A stretch of DNA of 64,000 nucleotides. It comes from an uncultured Bacilli bacterium (lineage in GTDB: Bacteria; Bacillota_I; Bacilli_A; RF39; UBA660). Positions 1-8,611 of the stretch are shown in pieces (within the stretch, counting starts at the first letter, position 1; each line of letters starts with the position of its first letter). Both the position numbers and the translations under genes were made by a program. Location of the stretch: contig CAKPDP010000005.1 in assembly GCA_934149105.1 (NCBI GenBank), positions 1 through 64,000 of the forward strand. Direction: 5' to 3'. The notes below the pieces were generated by a model. It worked only from the letters and a program-made list of their open reading frames with translations, ran no database searches and had not been told where the DNA came from.

Positions 1-545
1 ATCATGTTATACTAATTTTAGTTAGCAGTTGTTACTACCTATAAATTGTTGCTTTTAATGGTTGTTTTACCAGAACCTTAAGGGCTCCAAAAGAAATATA
101 TCAGACTTATTGTTAAGCCTGTTTTTTTTAATACTTAACTTCCCGTAGTCAGTTTGATAAGGCCTGAGGTCTCCAAATATTAGGATTATTCCCTAATATA
201 TTTAAAATCTATTATATTATTTACTCTACGAGTAAAAACGTCACCATATTGCGACGTCATGAAACACTCAACCAAAAATGATTGAGCATTTTCTATCTAT
301 AATACCTAATTAACAACTACAAGTTATTTCTTTATTATAATTAAATTTTCGTCTTTATTTCATAATCTACAGAATTAAAATACGGGAGTTCGATTCTCCT
401 TTCGTTTCAATATTGGTATCTATTATTCCATGTCCACGAAATCTTGTGTCTATATATCTATACTAACACCACACTTTTCTTTTTTTTATGAAATTTCATT
501 TTTATTTTGTTATTCATATGCTTCTAAAAAATAATCGTGAACTTG
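1..545. other. gene-poor AT-rich leader
   Basis: No convincing reading frame starts in this stretch on either strand. It holds small inverted repeats: an 8-bp perfect stem at 177-184/192-199 (ATATTAGG/CCTAATAT), a 5-bp ACGTC/GACGT stem near 240-260 and a CTCAA/TTGAG stem near 268-287. A tRNA-like T-arm lies at 384-408 and is listed separately. The composition and lack of genes fit decayed or recombined DNA at the edge of an accessory patch. Confidence 0.5.
384..408 (+). other. orphan tRNA-like T-arm and acceptor 3' end
   Basis: GGGAG, a 7-base loop TTCGATT and CTCCT form a standard 5-bp T-arm with one G-U pair, followed by seven acceptor-like bases. The 70-90 bases upstream contain no matching 5' acceptor half or anticodon arm, so this is not a complete tRNA. 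Such 3' tRNA ends are typical relics of att sites of integrating elements; chance similarity is also possible. Confidence 0.3.
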
Positions 546-554
546 TGGTATAAT
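546..554 (+). promoter_or_regulatory. extended -10 promoter for the SDR gene
   Basis: TGG followed by TATAAT (549-554) forms an extended -10 element 58 bases upstream of the chosen GTG start. No good -35 hexamer is seen 17 bases further up. This promoter lies inside the longest open frame, which argues that the true start is downstream. Confidence 0.5.
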
Positions 555-611
555 TATATAAAAGAGATATTAGATTTATTTTTTGAAATGGAGTGGAAGG
601 TGATAAATATT

Positions 612-1607
612 GTGAAAAAAATATATATAATAACAGGAGCAACTGGCTTTTTAGGTAATAACATTATAAGAAAGTTAGAAAAATATGCTGATAATGAAAT
701 TAGAGCTTTTGTATTAGAAGGTGATTCTATTAAATCACTAGAAAACTTAAAATGCAAAATATACTATGGTGATGTAACTAAAAAAGAAACTTTATCATCA
801 ATTTTTGAAAATATTGATGATAAAGAAGTTTTTGTTATTCATTGTGCCGCCGTAGTATATATAAAATCAAAATACAATCCACTTGTTTATAATGTTAATG
901 TTAATGGAACTAAAAATATAGTAAATAAAGTAATAGAGTCAAAAGCAAAACTTATCTATATTAGTAGTGTTCACGCAATTCCAGAACAGCCTAACAATGA
1001 AGTGATAACAGAGATAACTAATTTTAACCCTGATAATGTTAAGGGATTATATGCAAAAACAAAAGCAGAAGCCGCGAAGTATGTACTTGATGCAGTAAAA
1101 AACAAAAATCTTAATGCTTGTATAATTCATCCATCTGGTATTATAGGTCCAAATGATTTTAGCAATAGTCACTTAACACAGTTAGTAAAAGAAATTGCAA
1201 GTGGCAAATTATTTGCTTACGTAAAGGGAGGATATGATTTTGTTGATGTAAGAGATGTTGCAGATGGTGTTATCAGTGCATGTAAAAATAGTACTAATGG
1301 TGAATGCTATATCTTATCAAATAGATATATAACAATTAAAGAATTATGTGATTTGATTTGTGATGTACAAGGAAGGAAAAAAATTAAAATGGTATTACCA
1401 ATAGGTATTGCCAAATTAGTAGCACCTTTATTTGAAATATATTATAATTTAAAGAAAGAAACTCCACTTTTTACAAAGTATTCACTATATACACTATCTT
1501 CCAATGCAAATTTTAGTAATGAAAAATCTAAAGAAAAGTTAGGATTTAAAAATAGAAACATGAAAGAAACAATAAAGGATACAGTTGAGTGGATAAATAA
1601 AAAGTAA
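612..1607 (+). CDS. NAD-dependent epimerase/dehydratase (extended SDR family)
   Basis: Predicted 331-residue cytoplasmic oxidoreductase of the extended short-chain dehydrogenase family. The Rossmann glycine motif TGATGFLG is at residues 8-15, a Ser-Ser pair at about 118-119 and the catalytic YAKTK (Tyr147, Lys151). The family acts on nucleotide sugars, flavonols or steroid-like substrates, and the substrate here cannot be read from sequence. The frame is open further upstream, but a promoter lies inside that extension and a GGAAGG ribosome site precedes GTG 612, so I take that start; ATG 588 is the alternative. It stands alone, followed by an unrelated small ORF. Codons are more AT-ending than in the housekeeping genes downstream, which may reflect transfer. 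Confidence 0.8.
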   Translation: MKKIYIITGATGFLGNNIIRKLEKYADNEIRAFVLEGDSIKSLENLKCKIYYGDVTKKETLSSIFENIDDKEVFVIHCAAVVYIKSKYNPLVYNVNVNGTKNIVNKVIESKAKLIYISSVHAIPEQPNNEVITEITNFNPDNVKGLYAKTKAEAAKYVLDAVKNKNLNACIIHPSGIIGPNDFSNSHLTQLVKEIASGKLFAYVKGGYDFVDVRDVADGVISACKNSTNGECYILSNRYITIKELCDLICDVQGRKKIKMVLPIGIAKLVAPLFEIYYNLKKETPLFTKYSLYTLSSNANFSNEKSKEKLGFKNRNMKETIKDTVEWINKK

Positions 1608-1625
1608 AAAAAGATAAATAGTAAT

Positions 1626-1952
1626 TTGAAAGTGATTGATAGTGTGAGAAAAAAATCTAAATATTATATTTTAGAAAAAATCACTAATTGTGACATAAGT
1701 AATGAAATGGCTTATTTTAAAAATGGAACTTTTTATATTTGTTGTATAGATCCCCAAAATATAATTCAGTATGAGTTTGATGGTATAAATGTAAAAAAAT
1801 CATATCTTAAGTTAAATTATAGTGATATTCCAAATATAAGTCAGATACATTTTTTTGTAAATAGTATTGATGATAAATATATTTATTTATATTCCTGTGT
1901 AAAAAACGATGATACAGTATTGGAGGAAAAAAGCAAAATGTTCTTTCGATGA
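1626..1952 (+). CDS. hypothetical protein, 108 residues
   Basis: Small soluble protein I do not recognise. It is rich in Tyr, Ile, Asn and Lys, with no signal peptide or membrane segment. The start is doubtful: TTG 1626 and GTG 1632 are both possible and neither has a good ribosome site. It lies 18 bases after the SDR gene and runs just into the next frame, so it could be co-transcribed with both. It may be a remnant of a larger gene. Low composition complexity makes it a weak call. Confidence 0.4.
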   Translation: MKVIDSVRKKSKYYILEKITNCDISNEMAYFKNGTFYICCIDPQNIIQYEFDGINVKKSYLKLNYSDIPNISQIHFFVNSIDDKYIYLYSCVKNDDTVLEEKSKMFFR

Positions 1953-1987
1953 TAAAAAAATGTGTATATATGATTAGGGAGTTAATA

Positions 1988-2641
1988 ATGCAAAAGAAAA
2001 AATTAATTATCGTGACAAATTTTTTAATAGTATTAATAATTGTTGCTTTATATGTGTTATATCATTTTAATTATATTCCACATAAAAAATACACTAATGA
2101 AGATTTTAATATTAAGACTTATATAAGTAAAACCGATAAGGATAATGATGGTATAGATGATCAAACTGATATATTAAATCATGCAAAGGATTATATAAAA
2201 ACAAATCCTAAATATAAAAGTAAATATTATGCTACGGGGTATCCAAATGATGAATATGGTGTATGCACAGATGTTGTTGCATTTGGATTACAAGGTGCAG
2301 GTTATGATTTAATGAATTTAGTAAATGAACATATAAAATCAAATAGAAATTTATATGATGTTGATGTTATAGATAAAAATATTGATTTTAGAAGAGTACA
2401 AAATTTAAAAATATATTTAGACAATAATGCAATTATTTTAACAACTGATATTAATAAAATAAAAGAATGGCAAGGTGGAGATATTGTTGTATTTAAAAAT
2501 CATATTGGTATAGTATCCGACAAGAGAAATAAAAAAGGTATTTCTTTTATAATTCATCATGCTAATCCTTATCAAAGATATTATGAAGAAGATATTTTAG
2601 AATATCGTGACGATATTGTAGGTCATTATAGAATAAGTTAA
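1988..2641 (+). CDS. membrane-anchored DUF1287 NlpC/P60-like hydrolase
   Basis: Predicted 217-residue protein with one N-terminal membrane segment (about residues 8-27) and an extracellular DUF1287 domain. DUF1287 proteins belong to the NlpC/P60-like cysteine hydrolase fold. The motif GVCTDV (Cys93), a conserved RRVxNL stretch and HIGIV (His172) match it, and a second His pair lies near residue 190. Just after the membrane segment is a DxDxDGxxD calcium-loop-like sequence (about residues 50-58). The role is probably in wall or surface peptide cleavage, which is inference. ATG 1988 is chosen because GGGAG lies six bases upstream; the open frame extends 39 bases further. A hairpin follows. Confidence 0.7.
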   Translation: MQKKKLIIVTNFLIVLIIVALYVLYHFNYIPHKKYTNEDFNIKTYISKTDKDNDGIDDQTDILNHAKDYIKTNPKYKSKYYATGYPNDEYGVCTDVVAFGLQGAGYDLMNLVNEHIKSNRNLYDVDVIDKNIDFRRVQNLKIYLDNNAIILTTDINKIKEWQGGDIVVFKNHIGIVSDKRNKKGISFIIHHANPYQRYYEEDILEYRDDIVGHYRIS

Positions 2642-2664
2642 ATAAATTACAGACTCAAAATACC

Positions 2665-2690
2665 AAAGGACACCTTAAAAGATGTCCTTT
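2665..2690 (+). terminator. hairpin after the DUF1287 gene
   Basis: AAAGGACA (2665-2672) pairs with TGTCCTTT (2683-2690) around a 10-base loop. The U-tract is short (three T), so termination strength is uncertain. Confidence 0.5.
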
Positions 2691-2720
2691 AATCATGTCA
2701 TCACCTTAAAGTAGTAATAT

Positions 2721-3106
2721 TCATACTGCCTTAAAAATAGCTTTCAAATTTTCTCTGCTACGTAGAAAATAAAAATTTCTATCTTCCCCCTCCTCTAAAT
2801 TATTTGCTAGCTTTAGGCTCCTTATTTTAAAAGTTTCGCCTATCAAGACTAGACACTATCTTATGTTTCTCACTTTCCTAAATCACTCTTCTAGACTTTG
2901 AGTAATAATAGCTCTGTACTCCTTTGATTATTCTCATCTGTATAAATAAGTAGAGGATCTACTGTTAATTTCTTTTAATTCTTAGTTCAGGAAATTAAAA
3001 TTTTACTATTAATCTGTGTAGCACTATATAGTTTCTTTAAAATAGCACTATCTTTATTTACTTGATCGATACTAAGATGCAATTCTTTAGATTGTTTTGT
3101 AATCAT
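2721..3106 (-). pseudogene. decayed small gene, family unknown
   Basis: On the minus strand an ATG at 3106 opens a protein-like frame interrupted by at least three stops. After a frame change it continues as a readable tail (RSLKLANNLEEGE...) ending at TGA 2721. The tail resembles the relic at 8341-8480 (RSLEITNLIEGK). No family is recognised. The rest of 2691-3308 shows no other gene. Confidence 0.3.
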
Positions 3107-3308
3107 ATATTCTTAAAACTAGTTTGTATTAAATATTCTTGTTTCTTATTAAAGTTCCCTTTTTTGATAAGGACTCAAATATCCCTTTATAATCTTAAAT
3201 TATAAGTTTATAAAATCTAAAATACCTCCCTTTCCCATTCTAATGGTCTAAAAATTATCAATTTTACACTTTAATTGCTAATTTTCTACAAAAAATTAGC
3301 CCTAAAGG

Positions 3309-3337
3309 TTGACAAATTAAAATTAAAAGCATATATT
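3309..3337 (+). promoter_or_regulatory. promoter of the TetR/YhgE operon
   Basis: TTGACA (3309-3314), a 17-base spacer and TATATT (3332-3337). It is followed at once by an inverted repeat likely to be the TetR operator, so autoregulation is expected. Confidence 0.7.
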
Positions 3338-3346
3338 ATATACTGA

Positions 3347-3363
3347 TATACCAAAGCGGTATA
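3347..3363 (+). promoter_or_regulatory. putative TetR operator
   Basis: Perfect inverted repeat TATACC-AAAGC-GGTATA, 6-bp arms with a 5-base centre. It sits just after the -10 element and 21 bases before the tetR-like start, the usual place for an autoregulatory operator of this family. Confidence 0.6.
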
Positions 3364-3383
3364 CAAGTATAGGAAGTGATGCT

Positions 3384-3962
3384 ATGGGAAAGCAAGATGA
3401 TATTATAAATACTGCTAAAGAGTTATTCTCGCATTATGGTTTTAAAAAAGTTTCCATGGATGAAATTGCCAAAAAATCTGGGGTAACAAAAAAGACCATT
3501 TACCATTACTATGCCGATAAGCAAGAACTATTTCAGTATTTCATAGATGAAGAATTAAGAAACATGAAGCAAAAAATTGAAGCCAATGCTAATAAGGAAG
3601 AATCTTTTTTAGAAAAAGTCACTGACGATCTTAAAAGTATTCTGACTATTAGTAAAGGTAATGAATTATTATCGTCTCTTATAAGAGAAAGAAATGAAGA
3701 AAAAATTCATGGTCCCCACTTTTTCCAAGTTTATGAAGATAAAATAATTGATTACATCGATGAAAAAGTTTCTCAAGAAATTGCTAACGGTAATATAAGA
3801 GAATGTAATTCACATTTAACAGCATTTATAATCTACAAAACAATATTTTCAATTATTTTTGAATATGACCAAGAAGTAGATAAAGAGAAAGTCATTAAAG
3901 AAGTAACATCTATTCTCACAGATGGTCTATTAATAAAGGGAGGTTTAAATAATGAAAAGTAA
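3384..3962 (+). CDS. TetR/AcrR family regulator
   Basis: 192-residue DNA-binding regulator. The N-terminal helix-turn-helix spans about residues 15-50 (VSMDEIAKKSGVTKKTIYHYY), typical of TetR. The C-terminal ligand and dimer domain is divergent, as usual. AGGAAG precedes ATG 3384. The gene overlaps the following YhgE/Pip gene by 11 bases, indicating translational coupling, and a palindromic operator sits in its promoter. By the common pattern of such pairs it should repress itself and the membrane protein downstream until an inducer binds; the inducer is unknown. Confidence 0.88.
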   Translation: MGKQDDIINTAKELFSHYGFKKVSMDEIAKKSGVTKKTIYHYYADKQELFQYFIDEELRNMKQKIEANANKEESFLEKVTDDLKSILTISKGNELLSSLIRERNEEKIHGPHFFQVYEDKIIDYIDEKVSQEIANGNIRECNSHLTAFIIYKTIFSIIFEYDQEVDKEKVIKEVTSILTDGLLIKGGLNNEK

Positions 3963-5919
3963 AAATAAAGATCAAGGAAAATCACTTTTTTCCTACATTA
4001 TTCTAGCAGCGGTTCTTATAATACCTTTTATGTATAGTTTCTTCTATCTAAAAGCCTATTGGAACCCTTATGGTAAAGGTAATATTGATAATTTACCAGT
4101 TGCTATTGTTAATGAAGATAAAGGAGAAAGAGGAAAACAATTAATTTCTTCTCTAGAAGAAAAAAATACTCTAAAGTTAAGTATAGTTTCCTCTGATGAA
4201 GCCACTGATGGCTTATATAATAAAGACTATTATGCTGTAATAACTATTCCTGAAGATTTTACTTCTAGTATTGAAAGTGTAGGAACCGAAAATAAAAAAC
4301 ATCCTACTATTACTTATTCACCTAATCAAAAATCCAATTATCTGGCTAGTCAGATTATTGATAAAGTAATGACTACTGTTGAAAAGAGTTTAGATAATCA
4401 AATCAATTCTGAAGTTGTTAATACTCTAGCCGACAAATTAAATCAAGTACCTAGTAGTCTTGAAACTATAAGTGATGGTTTTGAAGAATTAGAAAATGGT
4501 ACTACTAAATTACAATCAGGTAGTAATGATTTAGCTACTGGCCTTAATACCTTAAATACTAATTATAATGATTTTAGCAATGGATTAAGTACTATTAAAA
4601 GTGGTAGTGATACTCTAACTGCTAGTATTAGTTCACTAAATGATGGTATTAATACCCTAGCCACCAACACTGCTGCCCTAACAACCCTAAAAGATAATAT
4701 ACCTACTTTAACGGGAAGTGTTAGCTACTTAAATTCCAGCATGGCTACTTATAACACTAATTCCACAACTTATGTTGATAATGTTAATAACACTCTAACC
4801 TTCAGTGAAAATGCTGCTAAAATGTTAGTAAACATTTATGAACAAAATAATTTACCACAAGATGAATTATATTTAACAGCCAAGAAATTGTTGGAAAGTA
4901 ATAGTTTTACAGCCTTAAAAACTAGTGGAACAACCCTTAAAGGTTATAGTTCTCAAATATCTAGTGGCTTAAATGAACTAAATACTAAAACAAGTGCTTT
5001 AAGTACTTTGCCAGAACAAATAGATGCTCTCCAAAGTGGAATATCTACTTTACAAAGTGGATCTAAGCAAATCAATCAAGGTATGCAAAGCCTAAATTCA
5101 GGTCTTAATAATTTAACAACTGCTAATAGTAAAATAAGTGCGGGAATTAATACTTTAAACCAAGGATCTATTACTTTAAATAATGGTTTAGGTACTCTAA
5201 ATACTAGTGTTAAAAATGCCAGAGAAGAATTACAAAGTAAAATAATCAGTACTAAATCTGAATTAAAGTCCCTAGAAGGAATGAAAGAATATACTCAAGA
5301 ACCAGTAAATATTGAAACTAAAGCTGTTAATGAAGTTTCGTCATATGGTACTGCCTTCTCACCATTCTTTATCTCCATTGCTTTATGGGTAGGAGCTTTA
5401 ATGATGTATATTGTTCTTTACTACGATAAAGAAAATAGATTCTCTAAACTATCTATTGATAGTGATAAACATTTACAAAGAACTTTATGTTATCATGGCT
5501 TAGCTACTCTATCCGCAATTATTTTAGGAATATTATTAAGTACCCTTCTAGATTTTCAAATAACTAATTATTTCTTATATTATATTTCTATAATCTTAAT
5601 AGCCAACACATTCATCGCTATAATAGAATTCTTAATTGTTAATCTAAAAGATATTGGTAAGTTTATAGCCTTAATCTTATTAGTACTACAACTAGCCGCT
5701 GCAGGTGGAACATTCCCTATTGAAACTGTAACAAAAGGGTTTAGATTCTTACATCCAATCTTACCAATGACTTATACAATTGATTTATTAAGAGAAGCTT
5801 TAGTTACTATTGAAAGTAGTCTTCTAACTAAGAATTTAATTATTGTTATCTGTATATTCATAGTCTTTACCGCCTTCAATGTTATTAAAGATATTTGCCA
5901 CGATAAGAAAACTAAATAG
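3952..5919 (+). CDS. YhgE/Pip family membrane protein
   Basis: 655-residue membrane protein of the YhgE/Pip (phage infection protein) family, related to ABC-2 type permeases. One membrane segment lies at about residues 13-32. A long extracellular region follows (about 33-460) with recurring LxSGxxxLxxGLxxLN units that predict helical coiled coil. About five hydrophobic segments follow to the C-terminus. In lactococci Pip is a phage adsorption factor; other members link to type VII-like secretion or export. Here the partner is the TetR regulator it overlaps, suggesting an inducible efflux or export function (inference). Internal DNA repetitiveness simply reflects the coding repeats. Confidence 0.8.
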   Translation: MKSKNKDQGKSLFSYIILAAVLIIPFMYSFFYLKAYWNPYGKGNIDNLPVAIVNEDKGERGKQLISSLEEKNTLKLSIVSSDEATDGLYNKDYYAVITIPEDFTSSIESVGTENKKHPTITYSPNQKSNYLASQIIDKVMTTVEKSLDNQINSEVVNTLADKLNQVPSSLETISDGFEELENGTTKLQSGSNDLATGLNTLNTNYNDFSNGLSTIKSGSDTLTASISSLNDGINTLATNTAALTTLKDNIPTLTGSVSYLNSSMATYNTNSTTYVDNVNNTLTFSENAAKMLVNIYEQNNLPQDELYLTAKKLLESNSFTALKTSGTTLKGYSSQISSGLNELNTKTSALSTLPEQIDALQSGISTLQSGSKQINQGMQSLNSGLNNLTTANSKISAGINTLNQGSITLNNGLGTLNTSVKNAREELQSKIISTKSELKSLEGMKEYTQEPVNIETKAVNEVSSYGTAFSPFFISIALWVGALMMYIVLYYDKENRFSKLSIDSDKHLQRTLCYHGLATLSAIILGILLSTLLDFQITNYFLYYISIILIANTFIAIIEFLIVNLKDIGKFIALILLVLQLAAAGGTFPIETVTKGFRFLHPILPMTYTIDLLREALVTIESSLLTKNLIIVICIFIVFTAFNVIKDICHDKKTK

Positions 5920-5926
5920 TTAAATA

Positions 5927-5959
5927 AAAAAATATTCTCACTTGGAGAATATTTTTTTT
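5927..5959. terminator. bidirectional terminator between convergent genes
   Basis: AATATTCTC (5931-5939), loop ACTTG and GAGAATATT (5945-5953), with A and T runs on both sides. It serves the YhgE gene on plus and the P-type ATPase gene on minus. Confidence 0.85.
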
Positions 5960-5964
5960 GATCA

Positions 5965-8325
5965 TTAATAATATTTCTTTTCTACTTTATCCAATATTTT
6001 TCTAATTGAATTATTAAGTTTATCAAAAATATGAATTGAACATATATAGAAGACAATATATAATAGTATCGTTTTAAAGGTAATCTGATTTAAATCAAAG
6101 AAATCATATTGGAACATAATTCCATAAAAGAAGATAGCAAGTAGCACTGTCAGTAACACTACTCTAATTGGAGTATAAGGTTTACAAATTCTAAATAAGT
6201 ATATAAATCCTGTTGTTGCTGTCATAATAACAATGAGTGTTTGCGTAACATTAGAAGCAATCCCTAACTGTTGTTCAAATAAAACAATCATTATAACATT
6301 AAAGACCACCGTTAAAGCTGCTGGTAAACTATGTCCTACTACTTTAATCATAAAATTACCTTTGACCAGTTCTGTATTTGGTTCTAGAGCTAATATAAAT
6401 GATGGAATAGATATTGTACAAGTTGTTATTAAAGTAAGTTGAATAGGAACATAGAAATATTCGGATTTCATAAATATACAAACTAAAATCAATAATAAAG
6501 TAAATATTGTTTTAACTAATAACAAGGAAGCTGATCTTTCAATATTATTAATAGTCCTACGTCCTTCTGCTACAATCTTTGGCATTGAAGCAAAATTAGA
6601 ATCCAGCAAAACTAATTGACTAACATTTCGTGCTGCTTCACTACCGCTTGCCATAGCGATACTACAATCTGATTGTTTAAGAGCCAAAACATCATTAACT
6701 CCGTCTCCTGTCATGGCTACGGTATGTTTCTTCCTTTGCAAAGCTTTAATTATTTTTTTCTTTTGATCCGGAGTAACTCTTCCAAAAATATCATATTCTT
6801 CTACTATTTCACTAATATTACTATCATTAATTGTTGTTGCATCTATTCCTTTTACATCTTCTAAGGAAGCTCTCCTAGCAATACTAGCAACTGTCTTATA
6901 ATTATCTCCTGATATTATCTTAACCTTAACACCCTGTTCTTTAAAGTATTTTAATGTCGCTGGTGCTTCTTTTCTTATCTTATCTTGGATAAGTAAGAAA
7001 CCAATTACTTCTAACTTTTTAGGCTTTTCACTTAATTCTAAATCATTTCTTGCTAAAACTAAAACACGATAATTCTCTTGATACTCTTCTATCTCTTCTT
7101 CGTAATTCTTCAATTGTTCCTTAGGAAGTAAAAATTCTGGAGCTCCAATATAGTAGGAACCTCTCTCATCAAATCTTACTGCCGAAAACTTTCGTGCTGA
7201 TGAAAATTCAATCTTATCTATAACTGTATATTTCTCTTCTAATTCATACTTTTCTTTTATTGCCTCCATTGTTGCATTAACATTATCAAAAGCATTAGCA
7301 ACATTTGATAAAACGCCTCGGGCATTGTCTAAGTCCTCCTTTAATACTACCTCTGCAAGTTCCATCTTTCCTTCTGTTATTGTTCCTGTCTTATCCAAAC
7401 AAATTACATCTACTCTTGCCAAAATTTCAATACAATATAACTGTTGAACTAAAACATTATATTTAGATAACCTAATAACACTAACTGCCATAACTGAACT
7501 TGTCAGTAAGACCAATCCTTCGGGTATCATCCCAATTAATGCCGCTACTGTCGAAATAATTCCATTAGGAATATCGTTACCATTTACCTGTAACTGATTA
7601 TATAAAAGAATAATTCCAATTGGAATAATTACTATCGATAAAATCTTTAATAATTTATTAAATGAGTCCATAATAACGGAATTAACTTGTTTATTGTACT
7701 TAGCCTCACTACTAATCTTACTAATATAATTATCACTACCAATATGATCTACTCTAACATGACAAGCTCCACTAACAATAAAACTTCCCGATAAAATAGT
7801 ATCTCCTGGTTTCTTAGAAATAGGATCAGATTCTCCTGTTATAAAAGCCTCATTAACTTCTACATTTCCCTCTAAAATAATTGCATCTGTAACCACTTGA
7901 TTGCCAGTTTTAAGAACTAAAACATCATCTAAAACAATTTCATTAATTGCTAAATCATAGTGTTTTCCATCTCTAATAGTTTCTACTTTTGAAGCCGAAA
8001 TAACAGATAACTTATCTATTGTTTTCTTAGCCATAATTTCCTGAATAATACTAATTATACTATTAGCAATAATTACTCCCATAAATAGACAATTCTTAAG
8101 AGAATATAAAACTCTACCACTCCATATTCCTGAAATAATTATTGAAAGTCCTAAAATTAAATTTAAAAAATTAAAATACGTAAAAAAGTTACTAATAATA
8201 ATCTCTTTAGTAGTCTTCGTAGGCGGCTGATTATCATAATTAACCAAATTATTATTACATCTTTCTTGTACTTGTTCTCTATTAAGTCCCTCATCATAAT
8301 TAGGATTATATCTCTTTACATTCAC
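5965..8325 (-). CDS. P-type cation-transporting ATPase (CtpE/YfgQ-like)
   Basis: 786-residue membrane ATPase. Seen in order: actuator loop TGES (163-166), a PEGL turn in the fourth membrane helix (near 268), the phosphorylation motif DKTGT (Asp311) and the hinge TGDGVND, then about six C-terminal membrane segments. No N-terminal metal-binding CxxC domain is present. The architecture fits the P2-like branch that includes mycobacterial CtpE and streptococcal homologues, implicated in calcium handling; the ion is inferred. The start is GTG 8325, ten bases after AAGGA. A near promoter (TTCACT-17-TATAAT at about 8344-8372, minus) and a farther one with a LexA box lie upstream. Confidence 0.85.
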   Translation of the reverse strand: MNVKRYNPNYDEGLNREQVQERCNNNLVNYDNQPPTKTTKEIIISNFFTYFNFLNLILGLSIIISGIWSGRVLYSLKNCLFMGVIIANSIISIIQEIMAKKTIDKLSVISASKVETIRDGKHYDLAINEIVLDDVLVLKTGNQVVTDAIILEGNVEVNEAFITGESDPISKKPGDTILSGSFIVSGACHVRVDHIGSDNYISKISSEAKYNKQVNSVIMDSFNKLLKILSIVIIPIGIILLYNQLQVNGNDIPNGIISTVAALIGMIPEGLVLLTSSVMAVSVIRLSKYNVLVQQLYCIEILARVDVICLDKTGTITEGKMELAEVVLKEDLDNARGVLSNVANAFDNVNATMEAIKEKYELEEKYTVIDKIEFSSARKFSAVRFDERGSYYIGAPEFLLPKEQLKNYEEEIEEYQENYRVLVLARNDLELSEKPKKLEVIGFLLIQDKIRKEAPATLKYFKEQGVKVKIISGDNYKTVASIARRASLEDVKGIDATTINDSNISEIVEEYDIFGRVTPDQKKKIIKALQRKKHTVAMTGDGVNDVLALKQSDCSIAMASGSEAARNVSQLVLLDSNFASMPKIVAEGRRTINNIERSASLLLVKTIFTLLLILVCIFMKSEYFYVPIQLTLITTCTISIPSFILALEPNTELVKGNFMIKVVGHSLPAALTVVFNVIMIVLFEQQLGIASNVTQTLIVIMTATTGFIYLFRICKPYTPIRVVLLTVLLAIFFYGIMFQYDFFDLNQITFKTILLYIVFYICSIHIFDKLNNSIRKILDKVEKKYY

Positions 8326-8340
8326 ATTATCACTATCCTT

Positions 8341-8480
8341 TTTCTAATTATATCAAATCTCTTCTAAGAAGTGAATTATTATTCTTAAACATTCTATCTT
8401 TCCCTCTATTAAATTTGTTATTTCTAGGCTCCTATCATTTCTATCTTTACCCCTTCTGTCCTTAACTTTTTCATCAACAC
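8341..8480 (-). pseudogene. decayed coding relic in the ATPase leader
   Basis: One minus-strand frame reads about 45 residues without stops (KVKDRRGKDRNDRSLEITN...) up to a TGA near 8348 but has no start codon and overlaps promoter elements. Its RSLEITN...EGK segment resembles the relic at 2721-3106, and the DNA matches over about 45 bases (TTCTATCTT...TAGGCTCC). It is probably a leftover of the same small gene family. Confidence 0.25.
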
Positions 8481-8507
8481 TATACCATATTAAGATTTAT
8501 TCGTCAA
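8479..8507 (-). promoter_or_regulatory. minus-strand promoter below a LexA box
   Basis: TTGACG (8507-8502), a 17-base spacer and TATAGT (8484-8479) on the minus strand. Transcription would run through about 145 untranslated bases into the P-type ATPase gene. Confidence 0.5.
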
Positions 8508-8516
8508 TAGTTTTAT

Positions 8517-8530
8517 TGAACATTTGTTCG
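8517..8530. promoter_or_regulatory. LexA (SOS) box, Bacillus type
   Basis: On minus the site reads CGAACAAATGTTCA, nine of ten conserved positions of CGAAC-N4-GTTCG. It lies nine bases upstream of the -35 of the minus-strand promoter. The only downstream genes are a decayed relic and the P-type ATPase. Confidence 0.6.
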
Positions 8531-8558
8531 ATATTTTGCTTGCTATGTAAAGTATCAA

Positions 8559-8597
8559 AAAAGTAGACAAAGTCCAAAAAGACATCAGTCTACTTTT
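8559..8597 (-). terminator. terminator after prmC
   Basis: On minus, AAAAGTAGAC pairs with GTCTACTTTT (10 bp) and runs into a T tract. It ends the prfA-prmC transcript. Confidence 0.8.
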
Positions 8598-8611
8598 ATT
8601 TTATCACTTTA

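Noticed and set aside
330..410. Complete tRNA gene
   Set aside because: Only the T-arm and acceptor 3' side are convincing; no matching 5' acceptor, D-arm or anticodon arm was found.
4470..5240. Tandem DNA repeat in the YhgE/Pip gene
   Set aside because: The repetitiveness comes from LxSGxxxL-type coding repeats in the coiled-coil region and not from an independent repeat element.
8417..8472. 16-codon SOS-induced peptide (MKKLRTEGVKIEMIGA) after the LexA-linked promoter
   Set aside because: There is no ribosome site before its ATG and the sequence overlaps a better explained decayed frame, so I do not call it a gene.
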